A stretch of 64,000 nucleotides of DNA from Osedax fenrisi (taxonomy: Eukaryota; Annelida; Polychaeta; Sabellida; Siboglinidae). The position numbers and the translations under genes are program-made. The DNA is taken from positions 23,741,318 to 23,805,317 of the forward strand of contig OZ025241.1 in NCBI GenBank assembly GCA_964019155.1, in the 5' to 3' direction. The notes beneath the pieces were generated by a model that worked only from the letters and a program-made list of their open reading frames with translations, was not told the origin of the DNA and searched no databases. This document shows, piece after piece, positions 1 through 55,908 of this stretch. Every line of letters begins with the position of its first letter. Position 1 is the stretch's first letter.

Positions 1-1031
1 TTTTTAAAATATTATATTTAATGTTATATTATTACAATATTTGTCGTTTTTTTATAGATGATACTTTTCATAATTAAGTAAAATGTATAGTTAATAATAA
101 TAATATGTATAAAAAATAACCTTCTTAGATTTTACTACTTTTTGAGGCATTTTAATAAAAACACGTGTGGAAAAGTCAATTAAATGAAATACAGATAGAG
201 TAAAGAACTGTTTTATTGACAGGTGGCGTCTATTATGCAGGAAAAAACAATAGTCTATTATCAGTGGTTTTATAAATATCATAGATTTTGATAAATCCAT
301 GATAAATATAAATACATATTATCTTCCATATAGTAATATTATAGGGATTATAGCATTACTATACTAATACCCATGATATAATATTTAACTAAGATTTTAA
401 TCTTATTTACACAATGTTATTCATAAATATTTTATTTGTATATATATATATATAAATATAAATATATTATAAATATATAAATACATATTATTAAAGATAA
501 TAATAAGTGTAATTAATAAAGTTAATTATTTATGAGGATTATTTATAAATTAATTTTGAATTGAACAATATTTTATTAATACATGCGAATTATTTATAAA
601 TTAGTTTTGAATTGAATAATGTGTTTTACAATTATGTATGCATAAATACGACAGGTCGACATTCCAAATAATATAATGTGTATTAAATTATTTTATGAAT
701 TTAATATAATCATATTGAAATAATTTATTTAAAAATAAAAATGTACATTGATTTTTTATCAAATGTGTACTCTTGGACCATGATGTAATACGATAACATC
801 ATTCATGCGGAAAATAAAGTTTACCAAAATATGTTTTAGCAGACGACGTCTTTAAACATAACCTCTTTATAGGAGGTATTGCGTATGCAAGACCACCAGG
901 AATCCTTGGTTATATATCCCTGTATTCATTATAATTATAATATAATATAGTTAAATATTACATATTTTAATTATAATTATATGTTAATATATTACATTGC
1001 ATCAATACATATATTATTATACACAATAAGC

Positions 1032-1085
<54 letters not shown>

Positions 1086-1121
1086 TATATCATTGTATCA
1101 GAAATATACACTACACACTGT
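1..1121. other. AT-rich non-coding DNA
   Basis: No exon-like GC island and no open frame with protein-like composition is visible. The stretch holds AT-rich sequence with a (TA)n tract near 1040-1080 and, at about 870-881, one half of a small hairpin motif (TAGGAGGTATTG) that recurs elsewhere in the window. Confidence 0.6.
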
Positions 1122-1509
1122 GTAGTACATAGGCCCGTAGCCAGAAATGTATACCAGGGGGGGCAAGGCCCCACAAAATGCTAAGACTAAAATATAATGA
1201 ATATAAATTAGTATAGGTCCTTATATACTTATATACTTAGTATACTTATATATATATATACTTAGTATACTTATATCCTACTTATAGTATAACTATAGTT
1301 ATAATAGCACTACTAGTAATTTACTTGTATACTTGTATAATTATATTGACGCACAATGTAAAGTACTCAGTTATAAATAAATAAGAAATAAAATTACACT
1401 GTGTGTGAATATTATACGAGTATTATACGTGTCTACAATAATAACTTATACAGTAATAACATCAGTAGATAATTATCTTAAGTCTACTGATTACTATAGT
1501 ATATCATCA

Positions 1510-1856
1510 TTTTCTACTATCTATTCCAACTTCGAAATCTATAACTACCCTTAGTTTCACTACCTCTCACTTAGACTACTCTCCACACATTAATAAAATC
1601 ATACGCACTGCAAACTATTTTCTGTATAATATTCGAAAATCTCATTATTAGTTTACATTTGCCATTCACTCGCTATAGCGAGTGAATTACACATTTAGTC
1701 ATGGCAAATGTAAACTTATAATGAGATTTTCGAATATTATACAGAAAATAGTTTGCAGTGCGTATTATTTTATTAATGTGTGGAGAGTAGTCTAAGTGAG
1801 AGGTAGTGAAACTAAGGGTAGTTATAGATTTCGAAGTTGGAATAGATAGTAGAAAA
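1510..1856. repeat. Long near-perfect inverted repeat within the LINE
   Basis: Arms 1510-1665 and 1701-1856 (about 156 bp each) are complementary with roughly two mismatches. The 35-base loop begins with a smaller palindrome, CACTCGCTATAGCGAGTG. The right arm is LINE reverse-transcriptase sequence on the minus strand; the left arm is the same piece inverted. Confidence 0.9.
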
Positions 1857-2343
1857 GGATGAGTTATTGATAGAGGAGAACTGGGTCTTGAGAATATAAT
1901 AGTATTAGTTTTAGTCATATTTAAGGAAATTGAGTTATGAGAGAACCAATTTAGTGAGATCAGTAAAACATAGACATTTGAATCAGACCAGAATCACTAG
2001 AACTAGGAAATGGATATATCTCTGAAGATCATCGGCATAAAGATGATAGTTAATATTATGATATTTGTGGAAGACCATATGGTCTTATATATATTACATA
2101 TGTATGTTAAAATAAGTAGGAGACAACGAGGAGTTAATCTTCACCGAAGATGTTCTAGATGAAACAAAATACATAAACCAACTATGGACTTGACTGTGTA
2201 CTACACAATGTGTAGCCTATACCAATGTCATTAAGTCCAATATAAATAATATTGTGATCGATAGTATCAAAATCACTAGATAAGTATAGTAGTACGAGAT
2301 AACATAGGGCTTTATTATCAAGATATATTAGAATATATATATA

Positions 2344-3246
2344 CAGGGCCGGCTTAAGGGGGCAAACCGGGCAATTGCCCGGGGCCCCACATTTTGGGGG
2401 GCCCATTAATTATTTGATAAACATTTTTGTTACTATTTATATAAAAAAAAATGTTCTTAACTGTATTTTTCTTATATATTATTAATTCTAATTAAATAAA
2501 TAATATAATAAATTAATTAAATATGAGTCATTTAGGCCGATTTTAAAAGTGAATTTTACAAAAATTTCTAAATTTACACGAAGAAATGGTGGAAACAGGT
2601 ACATGAAGATGTTGGAACATATGCTAATAGTGATAACCATAGATCATATCACACATATCTGCTTGTCAGATAAAATAGTATGAAACGGATTGATAAATAA
2701 TTGTTTGTTAAACTAGAAAGTGATAAATGATAAACGTATTAAGGAATATAAACTATAGTTGAATCTTAACAATTCTATAATTAGTTTACGAAAAAAAAGT
2801 ATAGGCCTACTTTTTTATATTAAAATTAAATATGAGATATATATATTAAGATATATTTAAACTATGATTTCTGATATTTATAAAGGATTGTATTGATTAT
2901 AAATTACAAAAAAGCGATATTCTATATAGATTTATAATTGTAATAGTAATTAAAAATAATTATATATTTTCAAAATAATTTGTCTCAAAAGAATTAATTT
3001 TCTCTATCCTACTTCTCGTATTAATAAAAGGTATATCTTCTCATAGTGTATATATTATTATAATTTTGTTGGTGTAAATAATATATATATTTAAAATAAT
3101 TTTAATTTAAATAGGAATATTCTGCTTTATTGTATTTTTAATAATGATTAAACCCATTGATGAAAGGGAATGCTGTACATACAATTTTCAACAGACTATT
3201 ATTAGAGAAAGAAATTATATTTATATGTATTGAAACAGATATTATT

Positions 3247-3320
<74 letters not shown>

Positions 3321-4313
3321 CTAAATATAATACTAAAGGCATTTTTGCAATTATCCAACTAGTAGGTAACTAGTAACTTACAACTGAATGTTTAGATTTA
3401 CATCACCCTCATCTATATATTCATATATAAATACACACAATGGCGATATTCTTATTGGAGAACAGGTGATAACTTAATTATTGAAGAAATATAAAATTCA
3501 AAATATTATATTATATATCAGTGTACTAAATTCCAGATATATCACATATAGGTACGTTAATAATTCATCGTCATATATACGCCCTAGTTAAGGCTTAAGT
3601 TAGGTATTATATAGGTATTTATTAATGTACGATAAGATTCATTATCACATTGGTCAATATTTAGCTAACGATTTAGTAGATTTTTTTTTAAATAATAAAA
3701 TAATTATTATAGATTATAGAGCTTAAAGTTATGCAAAATCCATCAATATGTCTAGAATATTCAATAAAATGAAAGATATCATAATATACCATAGTCCATT
3801 GTCAATATGAATCCCCAACTCTACGCTGTGTATTCCTTAAATTTGGTTGGGCAAAATGCCGTTGAATCTTTGACAATTGTAGCAATATTAATTGCTTTCA
3901 TCCCAAACAAATATAATTTATTTAGCCAAACTAAATAAAGAATATATTAACATCTATATTAAAGAAGAATAGAATATGTTTTATTAAAAGCATTATCGAA
4001 TATAATATGGTCATCACAAGCAGATTTTATTAGAGCAGTATCTTGTGTATTTCTCAAAATTACATAATTTAGGTTATCTGATATTATATATGTTAAAATA
4101 TTACTAAAATAACATTACTAGATCTAGTAATCTTATTTTGACTCGTGTAAACGTATTTATTCAATAAAATGCAAGATTTTGAGACTTCAATATTATGAAA
4201 ACCGTGGAGCTAATTTCTTTGTAGGCTAAAGTCGATCAGAAAAGTATTGCAATTAGGTTAAATTAAAATAAAAGCGGTAATAAAAAATATTGATACACTC
4301 TCTAAATATATAT

Positions 4314-4397
<84 letters not shown>

Positions 4398-4746
4398 GCC
4401 TATAGGAGAGAAAATAAATGATTATGAGTAGTTGATTAGAGTATACATACAAATTGCAAAATAATTAGTATAATGATAACATATGATAAAATTAGTGAAT
4501 TTACATCATATAAGAAGTTAAAAATGACTATTTTCTAACAATATTTGACAAATTAATTTATATATATTTATAAGTATATAGGAAATACTCAAAAAATAAT
4601 AATGTAGTTATTACTAATTATATAAATAATATGTATATATATCATCTGACATCAGCAATTAAGATGATTAGTATTTAAGATAATTCAATATTAAACATAT
4701 ATTATACCATATTGATATACACCTCAAATGAATAGACTACAAATAG

Positions 4747-4781
<35 letters not shown>

Positions 4782-5333
4782 TATATATATATATATATAT
4801 ATATATGTGATGGGCTAGATATATCCTATTGTTGACATTTTCATCCTACTATATTTAATGGTAAATAATTACACTTGAGAGATAAGCTTCTCTAAACTTA
4901 AACTTAATAATTTTCTATGAAATTATCTGACACAATAAATGCTTTCAAGTCTGTAACATTATATTCAGAATCAAAGCTAATTAATTAAATTGATACTGAA
5001 TAAATACTACTGATTTAAAAGAGGACATCGAGTAAAATAAATATGTAATCATATCATTTTAACTAATTATATCATTTAACCTACTTTTATCATTTTTATT
5101 AATTAATTTGTAAATTATGAAATATTACGTTGCAATGATTTTAAGTGGGTACCGTAATATATATTTACTTCCATAGCGTGAAGGATGCCCCCCTATATAT
5201 ATATTTTATATGCATCTTAAGTGGGTCTCCTTTACGCGATAGGATATATGTAAATATATATGAAAGCATTTTTTTTTTAAATTATAAATATTTTTACATA
5301 ATTTGATCACGCATAATATAATAATAATACATC

Positions 5334-5367
<34 letters not shown>

Positions 5368-5497
5368 TATATATAAATAAATTGAAGAGTTATAGATATT
5401 AGTTATTTCTAAAAACCCATTTAATATGTTATGAAATTATTATGGGGCCCATACGTTTTTTTTGCCCGGGGCCCATAGTATGCTTAAGCCGGCCCTG
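2344..5497. mobile_element. Non-autonomous hAT-like element inside the LINE
   Basis: The left end reads CAGGGCCGGCTTAAG and the right end is its exact complement, followed inward on both sides by GGGCCC/CCCGGG-rich sequence. Flanks on both sides are TATATATA, compatible with an 8-bp target duplication, although the target is simple repeat and so uninformative. The LINE reading frame resumes on either side, which shows the insertion point. The body is AT-rich with two long (TA)n tracts (about 3250-3317 and 4303-4394) and no visible transposase. Confidence 0.75.
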
Positions 5498-8308
5498 TAT
5501 ATATATTCTAAAGCCACATGCTATATCGTAAAGTGCGTATCTTCCTCATGGTAGTACTGATGAGGAAGATACGCATTTTGATATATATATATCAATAATA
5601 GTATTGGACATACTGTAATTAATAAGTTGAGTGGGCACAAATCGTTACGAGGTCTTATAAATGGATGATAACTGGGATATTGGACGATAACTTGATAAAT
5701 TAGATTAGTCAAGAGTAGTTTTTAAAAATAGGAATAATCTATGAATAGACTATATATAAAAAAATATTTACTTGAGTGTGGAACAATAGATGATCTAAGA
5801 GATATATGAATGATTTCAGCGATAAGTCCAATAAAACGTGGTAATAATGAACGAAGTATATTGAGTAGAATAGGATCAAGGGGGAATTGGTTTTCAAGGA
5901 TATCATCAAAGAAAGTACAATGTCAGGTATGGGAAGCGAAAAACATGAACAGTCATTTTGAGTGGATGTTACATTTAGATTGAGTCGTGCCGAGTTGATG
6001 TTTAGAAGTACATTGATAGTGCTAAAAAACATTTTGTTGAAAGAAATTGGCAAACAATGAACAAAGAACTAAATAAGGTTATAAATATAGTTAGGAATAT
6101 GCTTGATTTGGGTTTTACATAATAAGGTGACAATAATTTATAAGCTTGCTTAGAAGATATTCCATAATTACCGAGGATATCAGTGAAGTATGACGATTTG
6201 GTAGAGAGAAGTTTTTTCTTATAAAGCGATCGAAAACATTAAAGGAAATACGATAAGATTCAAGTTTAGATGATGCATATTTACGTTGTAGTCTACGAAG
6301 TAGTTGCCTCAACAAGCTCAATATTAAACCAGGGAAACATAGAATAAGTTCGGTTAATAAGATTAAAGGAGGGTACAACAATATCAAGCGAATGAAATAA
6401 TGCCATATTAAAATAATCAAAAAGTGTAGACAACTCAAAAGATGTACTGCTGTTAAGTTGATGTAATACAGAGTTAACTTACATTGGTTTATCAATAGAG
6501 AAGATTTTCCGCAATGTACTACTCAAATATAAGTTTATTCAGAGATAAGGAAGCATGATTTTCATTATTAATTTGAATATTAAAATCACCAAGAATAATC
6601 GTATTAACTGATGTGAAATATTCTAAAATAGAAGAGATGTCAGCTAAGAAACTCAATAGGCTAGATGAAGATGGACGGTAGATAAGTATAATTATAATGG
6701 TAAATAATGAAGTAAACTGAATATTACAGATCAGAATTTCATATGAAGAAAAACATGGGTAGGATATATGACGAAATTTCGTTTATTAATTTCGCTTATT
6801 ATTTCGCTTATTAATAAGCTTAAGTTCAAATGATAATAACATAGCTATAGCTATAGGCAGCCACGACGATGTTATGTATACCTATTAACAAGCTAGAGCA
6901 GAATCAATAGTTAGCCAGGTCTCAGTAATAGAAGATATAGAACAATTAGAATCAATAATTAATTGTGTAATCAAATAAACTTTATTTCGTATTGATCTAG
7001 CATTGAGGAGTTGAAAAGAATACTTTTTAGGAGGGTGCACTAGTAGTCAAACAATAGTTGGATATTTTTTACGCGATTCATAGAATGAATCACATGATTG
7101 GGACCAGTTATCAAATAATTTTCTTTTCCATTGCGGAATTCCAATTGTAGTAACCACTTAATGTGAAAGTACTATAATCTACAAATGGATATAAATTAAA
7201 TTTGCTTTATTTTATTTATATATACATATTATCGGTAAATATACTTATTTTATTTTCAAAAGATACTCTACCACTTGTTTGTTTAGGACAAATATTTCCG
7301 AGAGCAGATAATTTAAATTAATTTTGTCATATTTTGTAGTGCTATTGTTTGGGTTTGGGGTTGGTTGCCAACCAATGGTTGGATATTTAATTATGTTACT
7401 GCTATTCTGTGATCTATTAATTTGTCTGCTCCTATTTTAGTTAGAAAACAAAATAGTGTTTTTGTTGTTGTCTCATGATAGGGTAACTATTAATTAATTA
7501 CAATTAAATTATTAACATTTATTTTTAATATTTACTATAATTTTAGAAAATATTTGATAAACCATAATTTCTATGCATTATAATAAATAAATATAATACA
7601 ATACAATTATAAAATAAAAATATAAATATAATTGAATATCTAATATCTAGTAAATACTATATGAAAAAAAATTAATGTGATACAAGTTTTAGGGGCCTAC
7701 CTAATCTCGGGGGGAGGGCTTAGCCGATCTCAGGGGGACTTGCCCCCGCAGCCCCCCCCCCGACGTGGGGCCCCGTGGCTACGGGCCTGGTAGTACACAC
7801 TATGTATACACAGTATAAATATGTAATCATGTATTATGTTAGAAATACATAGAAATATTAATTTATATTATTTCTCTATAATTATGTAATATGTTAATTG
7901 TAATTACATGTATATATATATCAATACACGTATATACGTATCAATACACGTATATATAATCAATGTATATATATATATATACACATATATTCCGATAAAC
8001 TGGAATAAAATAAATTACACATTCAAAATAGTCCACTATTCTATTTTCTATTTCAAATTTAAAGGTACGTATAGGTAATATCAATACCCCTTTAACCTCG
8101 AGGTTATAGGAGGTGTTGGTAATATTCTGTGATGGAATCGTAAACATTTAAAAAAATGCATTAAAGCCTAATAAAGTTATTTAAAAGTATACTTATAATT
8201 ATATTTTAGTAATGATATTTCTATCCGGAAAAACATCAACCGAATTATAAAGTAATAATACCTGAAATCGACATATAATTCGGTATACTTGCAAGTGCTT
8301 ATCTATGC

Positions 8309-8347
8309 CAAAGATTTTGCGAAGCAATTTCCTTCGGAAAATCTTTG
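8309..8347. repeat. Hairpin, dispersed family B
   Basis: CAAAGATTTTGCGAAG is followed by a short loop and a near-complement CTTCGGAAAATCTTTG. The same hairpin occurs at 19436-19471, where it is enclosed in a further AGAGTACC/GGTACTCT stem (19426-19486). Confidence 0.85.
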
Positions 8348-8974
8348 TCTATGCTATATATATTCCTAAAAAATTATAACATTTATAATACTCATTTATA
8401 AAGGATCTATTATTTGTTATATTTTGCATAATTTATACATACGTATCTGATGGATATATTTTTTATTAACATTAACATTTCTACTAATATTAAATATTAT
8501 TATATAATAACAAATTCCATAATTTTAAACTGCCGATTGCTTATAATACACACAGCTGTGTATTGTACAGTCCTAAACAGATAATGTAAATGAAATGTGT
8601 GAATAGTATGGCCGTCAAACAGTAATAGCCACATAATAGCAGAATAACAGCATACTTAATAGGCAAAATATTTTAATTGTGCTATTATGTTGCCATTAAA
8701 TGTCTATTATGCTGCTATTAATTTGTGATGCTATTATGTTGTTGTTATGTTTCTATTTAATGTATATTATGCTATTAGTATGCTACTACTAATGTTAAAG
8801 TATATTATGCTGCTATTATGCTGCTATTCTAATGCTAAGGCTATTACTATTAGCTGGGCGTTTTTGTGATCGATTAATTTCTAATTATTGTACATAGATA
8901 AATTATTAAAGTTATAATATGTATAATAAGCAAACATATATAATGACGTTAGGCTTATCTAATATCTAAAATAC

Positions 8975-9045
<71 letters not shown>

Positions 9046-9444
9046 TAAACTAAAGAAGTACCTCCTCGACCATGATATTTGAAATTGAAATATATTCGTT
9101 TTCGACATGTTGTACACTTATCTGTACTTATTATTACATTTATTTATTGTTTTTTATATATTATTGTCACACTATAAGAATTTTATAATTGAATTAGTGT
9201 TTAAATAAATCATCATCATCATCATCATCATATATATATAATACGTAATTGCAGGTATTATATTAATACACCCTTATAATAAATACAAATATTATAAATA
9301 TATATGTAGGTATATACCTATATCCAATTATAAATTAAAAAGTTTATTTTGTCAAAACAAAACGCCACGAAGTAATAACAAGGATATCAAATCATAATGA
9401 CAATACTTTAAGTTATACAGCACTAAAGAGGTTGGGTAATATAT

Positions 9445-9482
9445 CAATACCTCCTATAACGTATAGATTATAGGAGGTATTG
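9445..9482. repeat. Perfect 15-bp-stem hairpin, dispersed family A
   Basis: CAATACCTCCTATAA is followed by an 8-base loop and its exact complement. Relatives with the same core occur at 8082-8118 (some mismatches) and 12410-12443, and a half copy at about 870-881. Confidence 0.85.
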
Positions 9483-10315
9483 CATATATATATATACTAT
9501 TCTTATTACAACCAACGTATACGACACCACAGCCAGTCTTAAATTGTCCACTAATTGAAAATACTATTCAAAATATCTTACAACTATAGTTATTCTCATT
9601 GAGTTTTACCAATATACCAATATTTCGAGGAACACTATATATATAGATAACAAACTTAAGTAATACGTAAATAAGTAAAACATATATTATTAACTTATAC
9701 GTATAAGTTCAATGTAGGTATCTACATTGATTTATATTTGATGAATAATAAAAAAATATAGGTTATTCCTTTAGTAGGAAACTTTCATATAGGATTTCAC
9801 GTAGGAGGTAAACCTTCCTACCATAATATAATATATTATACAATAGCTTTGAAAATATATCTAACAAACGCCATTTACATATCTTTATAATTGATATCAT
9901 ACATGCAGTTCGTGATGATATTACTATAGAAAGTTAGAAATTCGGGATCATAGATTTATGCTACTTATATTCAGGATAATTTTTTTTTACAAAAATACAC
10001 CTATACATAATAAGGGTTAAATTGTGTGTGGATGAGTGAATATTATTATTAAATATTAATACATATGTGTATATTATCCACAGAGCTAGAGATGCATATT
10101 TCTCTCTAACTCTATGATATTATCTGAAAATAAAACCTCGTTTTGCATATCTATATTGAATGTGTTAATAATATATGGAAGGCATGATACATGATTCCAA
10201 ATCTATATAAGACAATTAACTTTTAATTCTAGTGTATTTTTTTTAATGTATACATAACAACTATAGCTTTTAAATATAATTATATATATTGACACATATA
10301 TCCTATTGATAATAC

Positions 10316-10349
<34 letters not shown>

Positions 10350-10713
10350 GCAATACAGTTTATATGATCGATACATTGATACATTGATTATCATAATCAA
10401 TTACTATTTATGATTGATACTATATATTATATTTTAGCTTATATATGATTTATAAGTAACAGTAGGCAGGTCGTGTGTGTGCATGTAGGACACGAGAGAT
10501 GACCTATTCGATAGGCGAGGACAACATAACCACAACAACGTCGGGGCCTACTAACTGTATAGCTAAACCCAAACCCAACCCAAAACCCAACTCACCCCAG
10601 TATAACGATGTAAAACACGACTATTCTATTAAAATAAGTATTTTTTATAAAAACATAGTTAGGGATATTTATAAATATATGCCATATTTATAAATATGAA
10701 TAATTATCGTATA

Positions 10714-11433
10714 GGGGAAAGTAACGTAATACGGACACTTTAACAATAAATGGTCTTAACATTTTATGACTCATTAATTCAAAATTTTCAAAAATTGCAA
10801 TATATTAATATTATATGATTATAGTTATCATTATTTACGGAATTAAAAGAATAAATAAAATTAAAATCACAATTATTATTGTAATTAATAATACAATTTA
10901 TGAATCTAAATAATATAAATTTTAGATTTAGCTTTATTGGTGATATTAATATTATAACTCACGCGATTTTTATGAAAATCAGAAAAGTTCATACGCTGCG
11001 CGCTGATTGGTTATATATAGGGTTACCCTATAGGGTGTCCGTATTAAGACATCTAAAGTGTCCGTATTAGGGACTTATATGACCTCTAGATATATGTTTA
11101 TAACTTAATGAATATTTGATAACAAATATAGAAATTAAATATAACATTTTTAGAATGATTTATTTTTTAATAATATAGTGTCGATACATTTGTATATTCT
11201 TGAAAAAGGTTTTAAGTTGATTTTTTTTTCATAAATTTAAAAAAGTAATAAAAAAATCAGTTTATGGATATATCAGCAATATTTTGAATAATTAAAAAAT
11301 AAAAATATTTTTTTAGACTATTTATATAATTATGAATATTTTATTAATTAAACATTTTTTTGTAGGATTTATGGTTTCTGAGATACCGAGAGTGTCCGTT
11401 TTCGGGAACTGTCCGTATTCGGTTACTTTCCCC
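10714..11433. mobile_element. TA-flanked inverted-repeat element (MITE) with GTCCGTAT repeats
   Basis: The ends are GGGGAAAGTAACGTAATACG on the left and the complement of GGGGAAAGTAACCGAATACG on the right, each bordered by TA, as in Tc1/mariner-type insertions. The terminal GTCCGTATT motif recurs inside, near 11033-11070 and near 11390-11420. No coding sequence; about 720 bp. Superfamily assignment is inferred from the TA flank alone. Confidence 0.7.
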
Positions 11434-12032
11434 TATGGGTGTCTTAGATTTAGTTTATTCGTCACTTGGGATGTGAATATGAATGTATGAAGAATATTTA
11501 TAGATAAATAATATAAATATAAGACTAATATAAATAACTTATTAATAAATATTTATCCTAGAAATACTAACAATTATAAATTTATCAAATGCAAATGATA
11601 TAATAATAAACTTATACACATACACACAAACACACACATACATATACAAACATGAAAATATGAACATAGGCACACACACATACACACATACACCTATATA
11701 CAAATAATTATTTCATTATAACCGTTAACATAATACAACTCTATTATTCCACTCTAATCACATATTGACATATTCATGGTTTATTGATATATCGATATGT
11801 ATAGTTTGTTTAGTTAGAATACGTGTTACTATCGCTAATGGTTATTATACAATGTAAACTGTGTACATATCGTATATGGTACGCGACAATAGACGGCGTT
11901 ACTGTACATCTGTAGTCATATAGCTTATTGTAAACTATGTTAAGTAGTCGAGTTTAATGTTATAGTAGTAAGCGTCAATATTATATTATAATAACACCTA
12001 TACTTCGCTATTATTAACTCGATTATTATCAA

Positions 12033-23129
<11,097 letters not shown>

Positions 23130-24281
23130 TCATGTCACTGATTTATTGTGTAGTTTAGACCTTATATATATATGTATATATGTGCTAGTATTAAATCTGA
23201 TCTTTAAAACTTATATATGTATACCTATATACTTGTAGTTTAGTTAAATAGATATTTATAATTAAATATTGTCATATTAAAAATAGATATTTATTATTAT
23301 GTTTTTAATATATTAAATATTGCACATTTAAAATATGGCAGCGTATATATAGGTGTTACATATTAAATATCGTGTTATTAGAAATGAATTATTAAATAAA
23401 GAATCATTAGAAACGGCTTCTGAAAAATATTATAAATTTATTAGCGACGAAATAGAAATTAAAACTAATAAATTAAATATATCACAAAACATAATAAATA
23501 GTTAAACCGAAGAATCATCAGCACATCTAATCCAGCGTAATGTGCGGTGGTGTGGGTGTGGTGGTGTGGGTGTGTGTGTGGTGGTGTGGGTGTGTGTGCA
23601 TGTGTGTGTAATTGATCTAATGTAGTAGTGGTAGTTGTAGTGGTAGTGGTAGTATCACACCCGCGCTGCAATATGCTGCCAAGTGTGTCAAATCAAGTAT
23701 AGATGTGCACGGAAAACACCGCCATAAAACATCATAATAGTAGTAGTAGTAGTAGTAGTAGTAGTAATAGTAATAATGATTGCATAATCACATTGACATC
23801 ATGTATAGGAAAAACGTGAAATTGCGACGCACACGTATATATGTATGTATTGATAGTAGAATATATAATAGTAGTAAATGCTCGTGAAATAATAATAATA
23901 GATGTAGTAATATCAATGATAAGAATATCGTAAATCCGCGTAAAAATCGTCCGACATTCACCGTTCGCCTTCGCAGAAACCCGCTTTACGTCTGCGAAGG
24001 GAAGATTAGTATTTATATACGGCGGTGTGTGTGTGTCGGTGGGAATATAAATAGTATACGAACACGACGATAGGACATATCGCTCACACAAACGGTAGGC
24101 TGTGGTGTTTGTAGCGGGAACGTTGGATAGACGGACATCGGCTACGGTGTCGTATCAACTGAGTGTCCGTCTGACCATAGTTACCACTTCAAACACCACA
24201 TCCGTAGACACACGTAGACGCTAACACCAGTTACACGAGCGCGCGAACACACACACACACGCGCGCGCATTCGTGAGCGCT
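23130..24281. other. Convergent intergenic region, lectin 3' end to BicD 3' end
   Basis: It lies between the lectin stop (23127-23129) and the BicD stop (24282-24284). A possible plus-strand AATAAA is at about 23395. It contains GT-rich repeats (about 23540-23610), (TAG)n (about 23740-23767) and a (CA)n/(CG)n tract (about 24248-24268). No further gene recognised. Confidence 0.5.
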
Positions 24282-44839
<20,558 letters not shown>

Positions 44840-45076
44840 TATTAATTAGATTAATTTAATCTTTATTTAATTTCAAATGTAATACATGAATTTAATTATT
44901 ACTATAATTATTACAATAAATTATATAAATTATAAATTTTCAATATTTAGATAATAAAAATTTGACATATTTGTTATGTCATGTGACCTATGAGTTCCTA
45001 TGAAATATTTGTTTTGAGTTTTCACTTATCCAATAGAATCTCATATAAACAGTTGAAAATAATAACAATAATAATT
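44840..45076. promoter_or_regulatory. Divergent promoter region between BicD and F-box gene
   Basis: Only 237 bp separate the BicD start codon (minus strand, 44839) from the F-box start I favour (plus strand, 45077). Both 5' ends must share this interval. At 44978-44987 there is GTCATGTGAC, a CANNTG E-box of the MITF/TFE/USF type. An upstream in-frame ATG at 44990 could be an alternative F-box start. The rest is AT-rich. Confidence 0.65.

Positions 45077-55908
<10,832 letters not shown>

Larger units (their letters stand above)
1510..7150 (-). mobile_element. Antisense L2/CR1-like LINE, degenerate and interrupted
   Basis: Read on the minus strand, decayed pieces of a non-LTR retrotransposon ORF2 occur in order. 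An endonuclease start with NARSIRNK and SITETWL lies near 6.9-7.1 kb. IYRPSSSS and ILGDFNI lie near 6.6-6.7 kb. A reverse-transcriptase block resembling SSYRPISQLSS lies near 5.67 kb. The palm block with FDTIDHNI lies near 2.25 kb, and the catalytic YADD box lies near 2.03 kb. Frameshifts and stops abound, so it is dead. A hAT-like element (2344-5497) splits the reverse transcriptase between its fingers and palm. The 3' end turns back on itself as a palindrome at 1510-1856. The 5' limit is approximate. Confidence 0.75.
1130..7789. mobile_element. hAT-like DNA transposon (outer element of a nest)
   Basis: The ends are inverted repeats: TAGGCCCGTAGCCA on the left, and the complement of CAGGCCCGTAGCCA on the right, each followed inward by G-rich sequence. 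The 8 bases outside the left end (1122-1129) and outside the right end (7790-7797) are both GTAGTACA, an 8-bp target-site duplication as in the hAT superfamily. No transposase is visible, so this copy is non-autonomous. Most of its length comes from later insertions: an antisense LINE at about 1.5-7.1 kb, itself interrupted by a second hAT-like element. hAT assignment rests on duplication length and terminal sequence only. Confidence 0.75.
7798..10713. other. AT-rich intergenic DNA with small hairpins and LINE tail
   Basis: No supported gene. It holds hairpins at 8082-8118, 8309-8347 and 9445-9482, a degenerate repeat of a CTATTATGCTG-like motif at about 8620-8850, a (TA)n tract at about 8975-9038, and a LINE-type 3' tail ending in (ATC)n at about 9205-9231. 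A proline-, lysine- and asparagine-rich frame at 10475-10693 has slightly higher GC but no recognisable domain. Confidence 0.5.

Noticed and set aside
4258..4452. Tyrosine-isoleucine repeat protein
   Set aside because: Translation of a (TA)n tract; the same applies to 47503-47751 and to the ends of 63267-63653.
10475..10693. 72-residue frame with KPKPNPKPN
   Set aside because: Possibly an exon because of higher GC, but the lysine-proline part comes from an AAACCC-type simple repeat and no gene context was found.
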